Part shown: one piece after another, positions 1-7,325 of the stretch
How positions within the stretch are numbered: position 1 is the first letter of the stretch
Layout of the letters: each line of letters starts with the position of its first letter
Assembly: GCF_009765755.1 (NCBI RefSeq)
Contig: NZ_LMUV01000002.1
Location: forward strand, 395,693 to 459,692
DNA from: Rhodanobacter sp. L36
Lineage (GTDB): Bacteria > Pseudomonadota > Gammaproteobacteria > Xanthomonadales > Rhodanobacteraceae
Direction of reading: 5' to 3'
DNA length: 64,000 nt
Translations under genes and position numbers: made by a program
Notes under the pieces: generated by a model
Seen by the model: only the letters and a program-made list of their open reading frames with translations
The model's database searches: none
What the model was told of the DNA's origin: nothing

Positions 1-1
1 C

Positions 2-85
2 TTGACGCCATCTGAGTTCGTGTCTCGCGGCGCTTACGGCCAGTATTTTTCTCACCAGTCTCCAAACCTCAAGGCAGGCAGCTAA
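2..85 (+). CDS. C-terminal fragment of a cassette-encoded protein (5' end outside window)
   Basis: One frame is open from the window edge for 27 codons and stops at TAA 83-85, inside the first box of the attC at 80. Cassette 2 uses the same arrangement, with its stop inside the attC, which supports this being the end of a real cassette gene. The visible tail ends FSHQSPNLKAGS and gives no family clue. Most of the gene lies outside the window, so function cannot be judged. Confidence 0.5.
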   Translation: MTPSEFVSRGAYGQYFSHQSPNLKAGS

Positions 86-136
86 CATCTCGTTCAAGGC
101 GGACGGCTTCGCCGCCGCTTAACTCCAGCGTTAGGC
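80..136 (+). other. attC recombination site 1
   Basis: The site starts with AGCTAAC (R'' box) and ends with GTTAGGC (consensus R' box GTTRRRY). Between them lies an imperfect inverted repeat, AAGGCGG ... CCGCCGCTT, that would form the folded single-strand attC. It belongs to the cassette to its left; its R'' box predicts that this cassette begins TTAGCT. Length is 57 bp, identical to the other two sites. Confidence 0.9.
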
Positions 137-148
137 ACAAGATTGAAT

Positions 149-454
149 ATGGCTTCTAGAATGGAAATCGAACAAGTCATCGCCGAGCGAATCATGTTCT
201 TTGTACGGAGCACCGGCGAGCGAGAAGCGGCATCGTTGCGGGTTGGATTGCCCGTTAAGATCGAAGATGAGACTTGGTATTGTCCCTATGAGCTTCGCAC
301 GGACTCTAGAGTTAAGGCGTTCGGAATGCACGGCGTTGACGCACTACAAGCTCTAGATCTCACCATGAAGACATTGCGCGTTGAGGTTGATTACTGGGAG
401 AGACATCAGGACGGAAAGTTCCATTTCCTCGACGAAGAAGGAGCTGGCATCTAA
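149..454 (+). CDS. Cassette-borne small protein, DUF6968-like
   Basis: This 101-residue soluble protein is the only ORF of cassette 1. Its start lies 18 bases after the cassette boundary, which is normal for integron cassettes. ATG 149 is preferred; a TTG at 143 and a second ATG at 161 are in frame. The sequence has a central Trp-Tyr-Cys-Pro-Tyr-Glu stretch followed by a Gly-Val-Asp-Ala-Leu-Gln-Ala-Leu helix. I recognise this layout from DUF6968-type small proteins often found in cassettes; that assignment is from memory and the family function is unknown. There is no signal peptide or membrane segment. No promoter is evident inside the cassette, so expression probably depends on read-through from upstream. 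Confidence 0.8.
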   Translation: MASRMEIEQVIAERIMFFVRSTGEREAASLRVGLPVKIEDETWYCPYELRTDSRVKAFGMHGVDALQALDLTMKTLRVEVDYWERHQDGKFHFLDEEGAGI

Positions 455-473
455 TTCGGCCCATGTGCAGTAT

Positions 474-530
474 GCCTAACAACTCATTCGAGGCGGACAG
501 CTACGCCGCCGCTTAACTCCAGCGTTAGCC
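474..530 (+). other. attC recombination site 2
   Basis: The site begins GCCTAAC, a perfect RYYYAAC R'' box complementary to the TTAGGC that opens cassette 1. It ends GTTAGCC, with the crossover point after G524. The inner arms (GAGGCGG and CCGCCGCTT) pair as in the other sites. About eight of 57 positions differ from site 1 by hand alignment. Confidence 0.92.
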
Positions 531-533
531 CTC

Positions 534-839
534 ATGAGCGCCATAAGCCAAAGAACACGAGACATCATTTTTCGGGCCGGAGTCGCGCTGCTTATCTGTG
601 GTGGAGCGCTTGTTTTATGGGCTTACCAAGACTTCGATAAACTTCCAAACTATTTGCGGATTGCCTCACTTATTCCTGTTATGAGCTCATACGCAATGCT
701 TCAAGTCGACCAATACCATGACTGGGCTTCAGTTCAAGGAATCGATCGTGGTCACGCCATTGGCGCGCTTCTCGCGCCGCCACTACTTTTAGTAGGGTCT
801 CTGATATGGTTTTTTGCAGCGCCTGACGCGCATGGCTAA
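534..839 (+). CDS. Cassette-borne small integral membrane protein
   Basis: This 101-residue protein is the only ORF of cassette 2. Its ATG lies 9 bases into the cassette and its TAA (837-839) lies inside the R'' box of the following attC. Three hydrophobic segments are visible: roughly residues 13-30, 40-56 and 74-94. A charged Tyr-Gln-Asp-Phe-Asp-Lys stretch separates the first two, and a hydrophilic stretch around Asp-Gln-Tyr-His-Asp separates the last two. I do not recognise the family. Small multi-pass proteins of unknown function are common cassette cargo. Its codon use looks less GC-rich than the core genes to the right, consistent with foreign origin. Confidence 0.78.
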   Translation: MSAISQRTRDIIFRAGVALLICGGALVLWAYQDFDKLPNYLRIASLIPVMSSYAMLQVDQYHDWASVQGIDRGHAIGALLAPPLLLVGSLIWFFAAPDAHG

Positions 840-890
840 CAATGCGTTCAAGGCGGACGGCTTCGCCGCCGCTTGACTCAAGCGTCAGGC
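834..890 (+). other. attC recombination site 3, degenerate right end of the array
   Basis: The R'' box GGCTAAC is the exact complement of the TTAGCC opening cassette 2. The R' end reads GTCAGGC instead of GTTAGGC, so the invariant GTT crossover trinucleotide is broken. The inner inverted repeat is intact. No further attC and no convincing ORF follow in 891-1062, so this is taken as the array boundary next to ordinary chromosome. Confidence 0.85.
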
Positions 891-1062
891 GTCCGAATGG
901 GGAGCCTTCGAATGCCTGGTGTCGAAGCAATTTGCCCGAAGACAAAAACAGCGCGTTGGTGGATCGCTTTTCCGTCTCTATTGCTTTCGTCGTATATGTC
1001 TCGTTCCACACCTTGTATTTCGCTACGCGCAATCGCTGCGCGCATTGGCTTGAGCCGGCAGG

Positions 1063-3228
1063 TCATTTATCCGCTGCCGCGCCACCCGCACTCCGATTCG
1101 CCCGACGTACCGCTTCAACAAACCCAGCAAACGGAATGTCGGTGATGCCAACCAGACCGATGTGCGAATTTTCGCCGTCGAGTATGCGCCCCGTGACAGG
1201 TTGGTCGGAGTAGTTGAACCAGTGGGTGCCGACGATGTCGGGATCGTTGACGGCGGCGTTGACGTATCGCGCATAGGCCACGCCGCGCTGCTGTTCGTTT
1301 TCCACTGACACGACGCCATTGCCGAACGGACCGCGATCGTTCGAGCCGAAATGGAATTCGGTGATCATCACCGGTTTGTTCAAGGCGTGCATCGCCGCGG
1401 CATCGTAACCGTGCTGCGGGAGGTCTGCGTAGACGTTGAAGCTCACCACGTCGCAATACTTCGCGCAGGCGGCGATGGCTTCGGGCGTCTTCACTGCGAA
1501 GCGACCGCCGAGAAAAAGATGATGCGTGTCGTGCCGATGGATGGCGTCGGCCGCCACGCGGAAATAGGTTTCCGCATACTGGCTCAACCACGCGCTGTAG
1601 TCGGTGGCGATGGCGGGATGCGCCTCATTGGGGGCGGGTGCGGCGAAGTTGGTGGCGTTCAACGCATCCCATGACTTGAGCGCGATGCCCCACGCGGCCG
1701 CGAGTTTTTCCGGCGTCGCGTATTTGGCGCGCAGCGCGGCGATGAACGCCTGCTTGGCCGGGCTCTTCGCGTCGCCGCGCAGCGTGCCGACGGCAAGTCC
1801 CCAGTGTCCTTGCGGACCCTGGCCTGCCCACGCCAGTTCGTTGTCGACGAAGTAGCCGAGCAGCCATGGATCATCGCGAAATTCCGCGCTCGCTTTCGTC
1901 GCGGCCGCTTCGGCGGCGGGAGCAAAACCGGGATCGAAGGGATCGGGCATGCGACCCCAATAATCGTAGCCGCTGGAGACGCTGCCGAAATGGCCATTGA
2001 TGTTGAGCAGCCGCGTGTACGGCAGGCGATGTGCCTTGGCGAGCGCACTGTCGCTCCAGTTGCCGATGGTGTTGAAGCCCCAGTGTTGCAGACGATCGAG
2101 CGTGCGCTGGCGCCATGTCGCCAACCAGTTCTTGCCATCGACGCGATAGAGGTTGGCGCCGTAGAAATCGAACCAGCGGCCATGGTTGTAGCCCATGTTG
2201 CTGCTGGCGGCCCGGCCCGGTTGACGGCTGTCGCCAGTGCCGTAGAAGGACGTCCATTCGCCGCTGTCGGGCGGGAGATCGTTGAACATGAAGCCGCGAC
2301 CTTCGACGTACGTGCGGCTGTCGTCGGACACGATGGCGTTGACGCCGAGCGAGAAAAATGCGTGGCCCTCGGGGGTGACCAGGCGCCAGTGACCATCGAG
2401 TTTCTGTGTGTGGAACCAGCCGGTTTTCTGCAAGCCCTGGATATCCGTGTGCCCGCCGTACACGTCGAGTTCGCCCGGGTTCGAAGGCGCTGCCGCCAGC
2501 GCCATCTGCTCGCCGGCGTGAGCGGACTTCAACGCGGTATCCGATGCGATGCGCTCTGGCCAGTTGCCGTGGGTGTATTGACCGTATTGATCGACGATGC
2601 CGGTGTACGCCTCGCGCGTGATCGGATCGCCCTGCACTGCATCGATACGACCGAGCAGCAAAGTCTGCGCAGCCTGCGGCGCCGGCATGCCGAGGCGGAT
2701 CGCATGCACCGCGTGCAAATCCAGCGCGCCCTTCACCGTGGTGGCAAGCAACATCGATTGACCATGATCGTCGAACGGCGTCGTCGGTCCGACCTGCATG
2801 CCTTGCGTGCGTGATGATGTTGCGTGCAGTGGAACAACCACGGTTTGCGGCGGACCGGCAGGGACACCCACCGTCGCCTGCAACGCGTGCTGCGCATCGG
2901 CACCGTCTATCTCGATCGTCAACGTCACCGCCCACGGCATCGCGTTCTGCACGCGCAGATGCAGCTCGCCCTGTTTCGTCCAGTCCCATGCTGCGTTCGC
3001 GGGGGCGATAACGATCTGCGGATGCGCGCCGGGCTGGAATGCGTAACGTCCCTGGGCGATGCCGTCGGCAGTTTTCTCCACCACATCGCTGCGCTGCACC
3101 TGATCGAGTTCGACGTGAATCGCCGCGTCGGGTTTCGCGGAGAGATCGGTGACGCCGGGTGTCGTTGCGGCGCTGCAACCACAAAGGGCGATCAGGACAA
3201 GGCCAGACAAGTGCGCGCGATATTTCAT
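1063..3228 (-). CDS. Secreted clan GH-A glycosidase (agarase / GH42-GH50-like), lipoprotein
   Basis: The 721-residue product should hydrolyse beta-glycosidic bonds in a polysaccharide outside the cytoplasm. The ATG at 3228 is chosen over an upstream in-frame ATG because GGGGAG sits 8 bases before it and it gives a clean lipoprotein signal ending LCGC. Residues ~30-230 look like a beta-sandwich domain. The C-terminal two thirds begin with GWFHTQKLDGHWRLVTPEGH, typical of agarase-annotated proteins. FVDNELAW and MITEFHFGS look like the two catalytic Glu loops of a clan GH-A barrel. The APC permease gene lies 28 bases upstream on the same strand, suggesting co-transcription. The substrate is not determined; agarase is a family label only. 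Confidence 0.82.
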   Translation of the reverse strand: MKYRAHLSGLVLIALCGCSAATTPGVTDLSAKPDAAIHVELDQVQRSDVVEKTADGIAQGRYAFQPGAHPQIVIAPANAAWDWTKQGELHLRVQNAMPWAVTLTIEIDGADAQHALQATVGVPAGPPQTVVVPLHATSSRTQGMQVGPTTPFDDHGQSMLLATTVKGALDLHAVHAIRLGMPAPQAAQTLLLGRIDAVQGDPITREAYTGIVDQYGQYTHGNWPERIASDTALKSAHAGEQMALAAAPSNPGELDVYGGHTDIQGLQKTGWFHTQKLDGHWRLVTPEGHAFFSLGVNAIVSDDSRTYVEGRGFMFNDLPPDSGEWTSFYGTGDSRQPGRAASSNMGYNHGRWFDFYGANLYRVDGKNWLATWRQRTLDRLQHWGFNTIGNWSDSALAKAHRLPYTRLLNINGHFGSVSSGYDYWGRMPDPFDPGFAPAAEAAATKASAEFRDDPWLLGYFVDNELAWAGQGPQGHWGLAVGTLRGDAKSPAKQAFIAALRAKYATPEKLAAAWGIALKSWDALNATNFAAPAPNEAHPAIATDYSAWLSQYAETYFRVAADAIHRHDTHHLFLGGRFAVKTPEAIAACAKYCDVVSFNVYADLPQHGYDAAAMHALNKPVMITEFHFGSNDRGPFGNGVVSVENEQQRGVAYARYVNAAVNDPDIVGTHWFNYSDQPVTGRILDGENSHIGLVGITDIPFAGFVEAVRRANRSAGGAAADK

Positions 3229-3256
3229 GCAGAACTCCCCATTCATGCTGCGACTT

Positions 3257-4600
3257 TCATTGGATCGGCACGTTCGGATGACGACGCGTCCACGCGCGCC
3301 AGCCGTAGTACACCGGCAAGCCTATCGCGATGATCAACAGGCTCATGCCGGCGTCGCCGGGATCGTGGATGGCGCTGGCGACGATCACGCCGAACACCGT
3401 GATCACGAATACCAGCGGCAGCAAGGGATAGAACGGCACGCGATACGGCGCCGGCTGATCGATGAAATGCTTGCGATACCAGAACAGCGTGGCGATACCG
3501 AACACATGCCCCAGCCATTCGCCGACGGTGGTGTAGTTGAGCAACTGGTTGAACGTGCCCGATAACGTCAGCACCACCGCCCAGCCACCGAGGACGACGA
3601 GTGCGATCTGTGGTGCGCGCGTGCGTGTGTCGACGCGAGCCGTCGCGCGGAAGAACACGCCGTCCGCGCCCATCGTCTGCAATACGCGTGCGCCGCCGGC
3701 GATCGCGATGCTGCAATAACCGAAAGTGGAACATGCGATGCCGACCTCGATCACGGTGGCGCCATGCACGCCGAACAAACGCTGCATCAAATCCGCTGCG
3801 GGCGCGAGGCTCGCTGCAAGGCCGGCGTGACCGAGCCCGGCGAGATATGCAAAGTTGACCAGCAGATAGCACACCACCACGCCGGCCATGCCCATGCCCA
3901 GCGCCCGCGGCAAGGTGCGTTGCGGGTTGCGCACTTCGCCGGCCAAATCGTTGAGGTAATGAAAACCACCGTACGCGAACAGCACCGGCAGCAGCGCGCC
4001 GGCGAATGCCCATGACGACACCGGATGCGCCACCTCTGGAACGAGCGGAAGGCCGAGGTGCTCGTGCGCAACGATCAAGCCAGTGATCACCAGCAACGCA
4101 ATCGCCACCATCTTGAGCACAGTGAAGATGTTCTGCATCCACGCGCCGGCACGGATGCCGAACAGGTTGATGCCGACGATGAACACGATCGCGCCCACGG
4201 CCATCGGTGTTTCGTAGAGCCGGCTCATGCCCAGCGCCCGGCAGAAATACACCGCGAACTTGGTTGCCACCGCGGCCACGCTGCCGGGGTAGTTGATCAG
4301 CGCCATGGTCCAGCCGAACAGGAACGCCGGCAGCAAACCGAACGCTTCGCGCAGATACACATAGATGCCGCCCGCCTGCGGCCGCCGCGCGCCGAGTTCG
4401 GCGTAGCAAAGCACGCCGGCCAGCGTGAGCAATCCGCCGATCGCCCACAGCACCAGCACCTGCGTACCCGACGATGTGTTCTGGGCCACCGTGGCCGGCG
4501 TGATGAAGATGCCGGCCCCGATCACGCCGCCGATGACGATCATCGCGGCGTCCCAGGTATTCAGGCGACGGGCATAAGCATTGGCAGGTTCGGTCAGCAT
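3257..4600 (-). CDS. APC-superfamily amino acid permease
   Basis: This 447-residue protein has about twelve hydrophobic segments and the classic N-terminal APC signature GGVIGAGIFITP in the first helix. ARRPQAGGIYVYLREAFG follows, a well-conserved APC loop. Such carriers move amino acids or polyamines across the inner membrane by proton symport or exchange. The length matches the family. The glycosidase gene is 28 bases downstream, so the two are probably one operon, although an amino acid permease beside a glycosidase is an odd pairing. The ATG at 4600 is the first plausible start and lies back to back with the divergent gene at 4689. Substrate cannot be read from the sequence. Confidence 0.9.
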   Translation of the reverse strand: MLTEPANAYARRLNTWDAAMIVIGGVIGAGIFITPATVAQNTSSGTQVLVLWAIGGLLTLAGVLCYAELGARRPQAGGIYVYLREAFGLLPAFLFGWTMALINYPGSVAAVATKFAVYFCRALGMSRLYETPMAVGAIVFIVGINLFGIRAGAWMQNIFTVLKMVAIALLVITGLIVAHEHLGLPLVPEVAHPVSSWAFAGALLPVLFAYGGFHYLNDLAGEVRNPQRTLPRALGMGMAGVVVCYLLVNFAYLAGLGHAGLAASLAPAADLMQRLFGVHGATVIEVGIACSTFGYCSIAIAGGARVLQTMGADGVFFRATARVDTRTRAPQIALVVLGGWAVVLTLSGTFNQLLNYTTVGEWLGHVFGIATLFWYRKHFIDQPAPYRVPFYPLLPLVFVITVFGVIVASAIHDPGDAGMSLLIIAIGLPVYYGWRAWTRRHPNVPIQ

Positions 4601-4688
4601 GCCCGCTACCTTGCCATTGCCATGCCTTCACGGCCAGTCCCGCCTAGCGATTCTGGACAATCCCGCACACAGCCCTGACCATTCGCGC

Positions 4689-5660
4689 ATGTCTTCTCCT
4701 CTTGCGCCCGCTGTCGCGAACGATCCGCCGCGGCGATGGAAAATCCTGTCGTGGATTGCCTCACTGGTGGCGATCGGGATCGCGGTATGGGTGACGCATC
4801 GCTATATCAGGCACATCACGTGGCGCGACGTGGTGACGGCTTGGATGCAGTTGCCGGCGTCGCGCATCGGTGAATCGTTGCTCGCGATGGTGGTCAGTTT
4901 CGGCATGCTGGCGCTGTTCGATGTGCTGGCGGTGCGGGTGGTTGCGCGCGATCGCGTGTCGGCTCGGATGGCTGCGTTTGCCGGCGTGCTGACGCACGGC
5001 ATTTCGAACGCACTGGGTTTTCAGGCAGTGACCGGCAGCGCGGTGCGCTATCGCATCTATGCATCGAAAGGTTTGGCCGCAGCGGACGTCGCACGCATCG
5101 TGGGTCTGGCCGGTCTTGGTGTCGGGCTCGGGTTTGTCACGGTGGTTGCCGGCGCGCTGTGTTGGCAACCGGTGATCACGCAAGGTTGGGGTCGCTGGCC
5201 CGGTGGCGCGCTGCTGCTGCTGCTGATCGCGCTGCTGGTGTGGCTCGCTCGTCCGCGCACGCTTGTCCTGGGGCGCTGGACGCTGGCCTGGCCGAGCGCG
5301 GGCATGGCCGGCGCGCAGATGCTGATCGGCGGCGTGGAAATGCTGGCGGCGATGAGCGCGCTCTACGTGTTGCTGCCGGCGAGTGCGGCGCCACCGTTCG
5401 TGGATTTCCTGCCGATCTACGTGGGCGCGGTGGTCGCGGGCATCGTCAGTCATTCGCCCGGCGGGCTCGGTGTGTTCGAAACGATCATGCTGGCGTCGTT
5501 TCCGCCGGAAGCACGCGCCGATCTGCTCGCCGCGATGATGTGCTATCGACTGACCTACACCGCGCTGCCGTTTGTGCTGACCAGCGCTGCGTTCCTGGTT
5601 TTCGAAATTCTGCGACGTCGAAAAAAGCAATCCATTGCGATACGCATTGACGACGAGTGA
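4689..5660 (+). CDS. YbhN/UPF0104-type membrane protein (LPG synthase flippase-like domain)
   Basis: The 323-residue product has about eight transmembrane segments and resembles the membrane domain of MprF-type lysylphosphatidylglycerol synthases. It has no C-terminal aminoacyl-transfer domain, so it belongs with stand-alone YbhN/AglD-like proteins whose role is uncertain, possibly lipid translocation. Family-like features are the HGISNALGFQAVTGSAVRYR loop around residues 100-120 and SHSPGGLGVFETIML near 255-270. ATG 4689 is used because the 36 extra codons available upstream look non-coding and overlap the divergent promoter region. The C-terminus is a short basic tail. A hairpin-rich stretch follows before the next gene. 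Confidence 0.85.
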   Translation: MSSPLAPAVANDPPRRWKILSWIASLVAIGIAVWVTHRYIRHITWRDVVTAWMQLPASRIGESLLAMVVSFGMLALFDVLAVRVVARDRVSARMAAFAGVLTHGISNALGFQAVTGSAVRYRIYASKGLAAADVARIVGLAGLGVGLGFVTVVAGALCWQPVITQGWGRWPGGALLLLLIALLVWLARPRTLVLGRWTLAWPSAGMAGAQMLIGGVEMLAAMSALYVLLPASAAPPFVDFLPIYVGAVVAGIVSHSPGGLGVFETIMLASFPPEARADLLAAMMCYRLTYTALPFVLTSAAFLVFEILRRRKKQSIAIRIDDE

Positions 5661-5688
5661 AGAAATATCGGCGACCGCCGCAGCGGTT

Positions 5689-5946
5689 GCTTGAACGATG
5701 GCGAGGCCCGTCGCGCGCGCATGCTCGCGACTCATCGTTCGAAGAGAAAACCAGGACCTTCGGGCTAGTGACAACCATCCGCCGTGCTGGAACACTGTCA
5801 TCGGCAGTGCATCTGGCTGCCGATGACTGCGCAGCGATGTTCGCTGCGACACGCTGCCGAGGGGTGCTGCAGCGGACACCCGTCCGCCACGCTCGGCATG
5901 CGGCTCCATGGCAAGGGCGCCCTTTCCGATGATTGGAGGTGTCGTC
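5689..5946 (+). promoter_or_regulatory. Hairpin-rich leader upstream of the ATP-grasp/GGCT pair
   Basis: This 286-base gap (5661-5946) holds no credible ORF but several strong stem-loops. The arms 5691-5700 and 5733-5742 pair over 10 bp with one wobble, with an inner GCGAG/CTCGC extension. The arms 5797-5807 and 5817-5827 pair perfectly over 11 bp with a 9-base loop. The arms 5830-5837 and 5841-5848 pair perfectly over 8 bp with a 3-base loop. A 12-base palindrome AAGGGCGCCCTT lies at 5913-5924, just before the Shine-Dalgarno GGAGGT. I recognise no known riboswitch class. It could be a structured 5' leader, a small RNA or simply GC-rich sequence. Confidence 0.4.
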
Positions 5947-6870
5947 ATGTCTGCCCACGTTGCCGCTCGTCGGCTCGCCCTTGCCACATCCGCGGATTAC
6001 CCGTGCGTCCAGCCCGACGATGTCGGCCTTGTCGCATCGCTGGAACGCCTCGGCATCGAACCGATCGTCTGTGTCTGGAATGATCCCGACGTCGACTGGT
6101 CGAGCTTCGATGCCGTGCTCATCCGCACCGTCTGGGATTACTTCAAGCACTACGCGTTGTTCATGCGCTGGCTGGATCGGCTCGATGAACTCGGCGTGTC
6201 CACCATCAACGACAGTCGGCTGCTGCGCTGGAACGCCGACAAGCGCTACCTGTTCGAGCTTGCGCAGCACGGCGTCGCGACCATTCCTACGCAACTCGCC
6301 ACGGCACACCAACTGTCCGACGTGCTGGCAGCAATGGCCGGGCAGCAGGTCGTGATCAAGCCCACCATCAGCGGCGGCGCGTGGCACACGGTGCGCGGTG
6401 TTGCTGGCGAAGAAGACTTCGCTCGCTCAGTCGCCCCGTTGCCACTCGAACACGACTACCTCGTGCAGCCGTTCGTGCCGGAAGTCGTCAGCGACGGCGA
6501 ATGGTCGCTGCTGTATTTCGGCGGCGAATTCAGTCACGCCGTCATCAAGCGACCGGCGTCCGGTGACTACCGCGTGCAGACCGAGTACGGCGGAAGCGTG
6601 GAACCGATAGCGCCGAGCGCCGCCACGCTCGCTGCCGCCGAACGCGCACTGGCCGCGGTCGCCGAGATCGGCCATCGCGATCAAGTCTACGTGCGCGTCG
6701 ACGGCGTGATCTGCGCGGGCGAATTTCTGATCATGGAGCTGGAGCTGATCGAACCGTTCCTGCATTTCGGTGTGCGCCCACAAGCTGCAGAACGCCTTGC
6801 GACAGTGATTGTCGCGCAGCTGGACGGCTCCCGCGTGCGAGACATCGAATCGGCCCTCGGAGACTTCTGA
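5947..6870 (+). CDS. ATP-grasp ligase, glutathione-synthetase/DcsG-like
   Basis: The 307-residue protein belongs to the ATP-grasp superfamily, which joins a carboxylate to an amine or thiol through an acyl phosphate. The N-terminal domain has WNDPDVDWSSFDAVLIRTVW, typical of the subgroup that includes DcsG-like enzymes. VVIKPTISGGAWHTVR (about residues 137-152) is the ATP-binding Lys strand and flexible loop. The VRVDGV and LIMELELIEPFLHF region supplies metal-binding acidic residues. ATG 5947 is preferred over 5908 because GGAGGT lies just upstream. The stop TGA shares its last base with the ATG of the cyclotransferase gene, so the two are translationally coupled. Substrates are unknown; a gamma-glutamyl or peptide ligation role is inferred. 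Confidence 0.83.
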   Translation: MSAHVAARRLALATSADYPCVQPDDVGLVASLERLGIEPIVCVWNDPDVDWSSFDAVLIRTVWDYFKHYALFMRWLDRLDELGVSTINDSRLLRWNADKRYLFELAQHGVATIPTQLATAHQLSDVLAAMAGQQVVIKPTISGGAWHTVRGVAGEEDFARSVAPLPLEHDYLVQPFVPEVVSDGEWSLLYFGGEFSHAVIKRPASGDYRVQTEYGGSVEPIAPSAATLAAAERALAAVAEIGHRDQVYVRVDGVICAGEFLIMELELIEPFLHFGVRPQAAERLATVIVAQLDGSRVRDIESALGDF

Positions 6871-7238
6871 TGCTGGAATCATCGGCAACCGAAATCTGCC
6901 TGTTTTCCTACGGCACGCTGCAGAGCGAGTCCGTGCAACGCGTCACGTTCGGACGTCTGTTGCAGGGCGAGCCGGATGAGCTTCATGGCTACCAATGCAC
7001 GTTGCTTGAGATTCGCGACGCGCAAGTCATCGCCACCAGCGGTATCACGAACCACCCTGTCGTCCATCACACGGGCGACCCGACTCATGCAGTGAAAGGC
7101 GCTGCGTTGCGCATCACGCAAGACGAGCTGGCGCAAGCGGACGCGTACGAGGTCGACGACTATCGGCGCGTCGACGTCACGCTTGCCTCCGGTCGGCGTG
7201 CCTGGGTTTACGTACGGGCTGATAACGACGACGCGTAG
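6870..7238 (+). CDS. Gamma-glutamylcyclotransferase-like (AIG2/GGCT fold) protein
   Basis: The 122-residue protein has the GGCT-fold signature FSYGTLQSESVQ near the N-terminus, where the YGTL loop forms the substrate pocket. It continues with the AIG2-like core up to YRRVDVTLASGRRAWVYV. Family members convert gamma-glutamyl amino acids or gamma-glutamylamines to 5-oxoproline. The catalytic Glu expected mid-domain is probably within the EVDDYRR segment, which matches the usual E-x-x-x-Y-R pattern. The gene starts in the stop codon of the ATP-grasp gene (TGATG). This coupling suggests that one enzyme makes and the other cleaves related amide products. Confidence 0.85.
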   Translation: MLESSATEICLFSYGTLQSESVQRVTFGRLLQGEPDELHGYQCTLLEIRDAQVIATSGITNHPVVHHTGDPTHAVKGAALRITQDELAQADAYEVDDYRRVDVTLASGRRAWVYVRADNDDA

Positions 7239-7325
7239 CGAGGGATGCCTGTGCCCATTGCGCAACGCAGGCGGGCGCAGGCTCTAGAATCGAAGCTTCG
7301 TCATCTCAATCGCTTTGTGATTTCT

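Larger units (their letters stand above)
1..890 (+). mobile_element. Distal end of an integron gene-cassette array
   Basis: Three 57-bp attC sites (80-136, 474-530, 834-890) repeat at cassette spacing, and each intervening segment carries one short rightward ORF. With the recombination point placed between G and TT of the R' box, cassette 1 is 131-524 (394 bp) and cassette 2 is 525-884 (360 bp). The test that convinced me is box pairing within a cassette: cassette 1 begins TTAGGC and its own attC begins GCCTAAC; cassette 2 begins TTAGCC and its own attC begins GGCTAAC. Both are exact complements, as expected for cassettes that once existed as circles. The sites are about 86-88% identical by hand alignment, a homogeneity typical of chromosomal (sedentary) integrons, which are known in Xanthomonadales. 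No integrase or attI is in the window; orientation puts them to the left. Confidence 0.9.

Noticed and set aside
842-1213. Open frames just right of the last attC, as a possible third downstream cassette
   Set aside because: They run into the certain glycosidase gene on the other strand, have no attC after them and look like low-complexity shadows.
5661-5946. Known riboswitch, 6S RNA, tmRNA, SRP RNA or RNase P RNA in the hairpin-rich gap
   Set aside because: None of the conserved sequence blocks of these RNAs that I know is present. Only generic stem-loops were seen.
7239-7325. LexA operator before dinB
   Set aside because: The stretch contains CTCTAGAATCGAAG, which is faintly symmetric but does not match a LexA box I can name, so it was not annotated.
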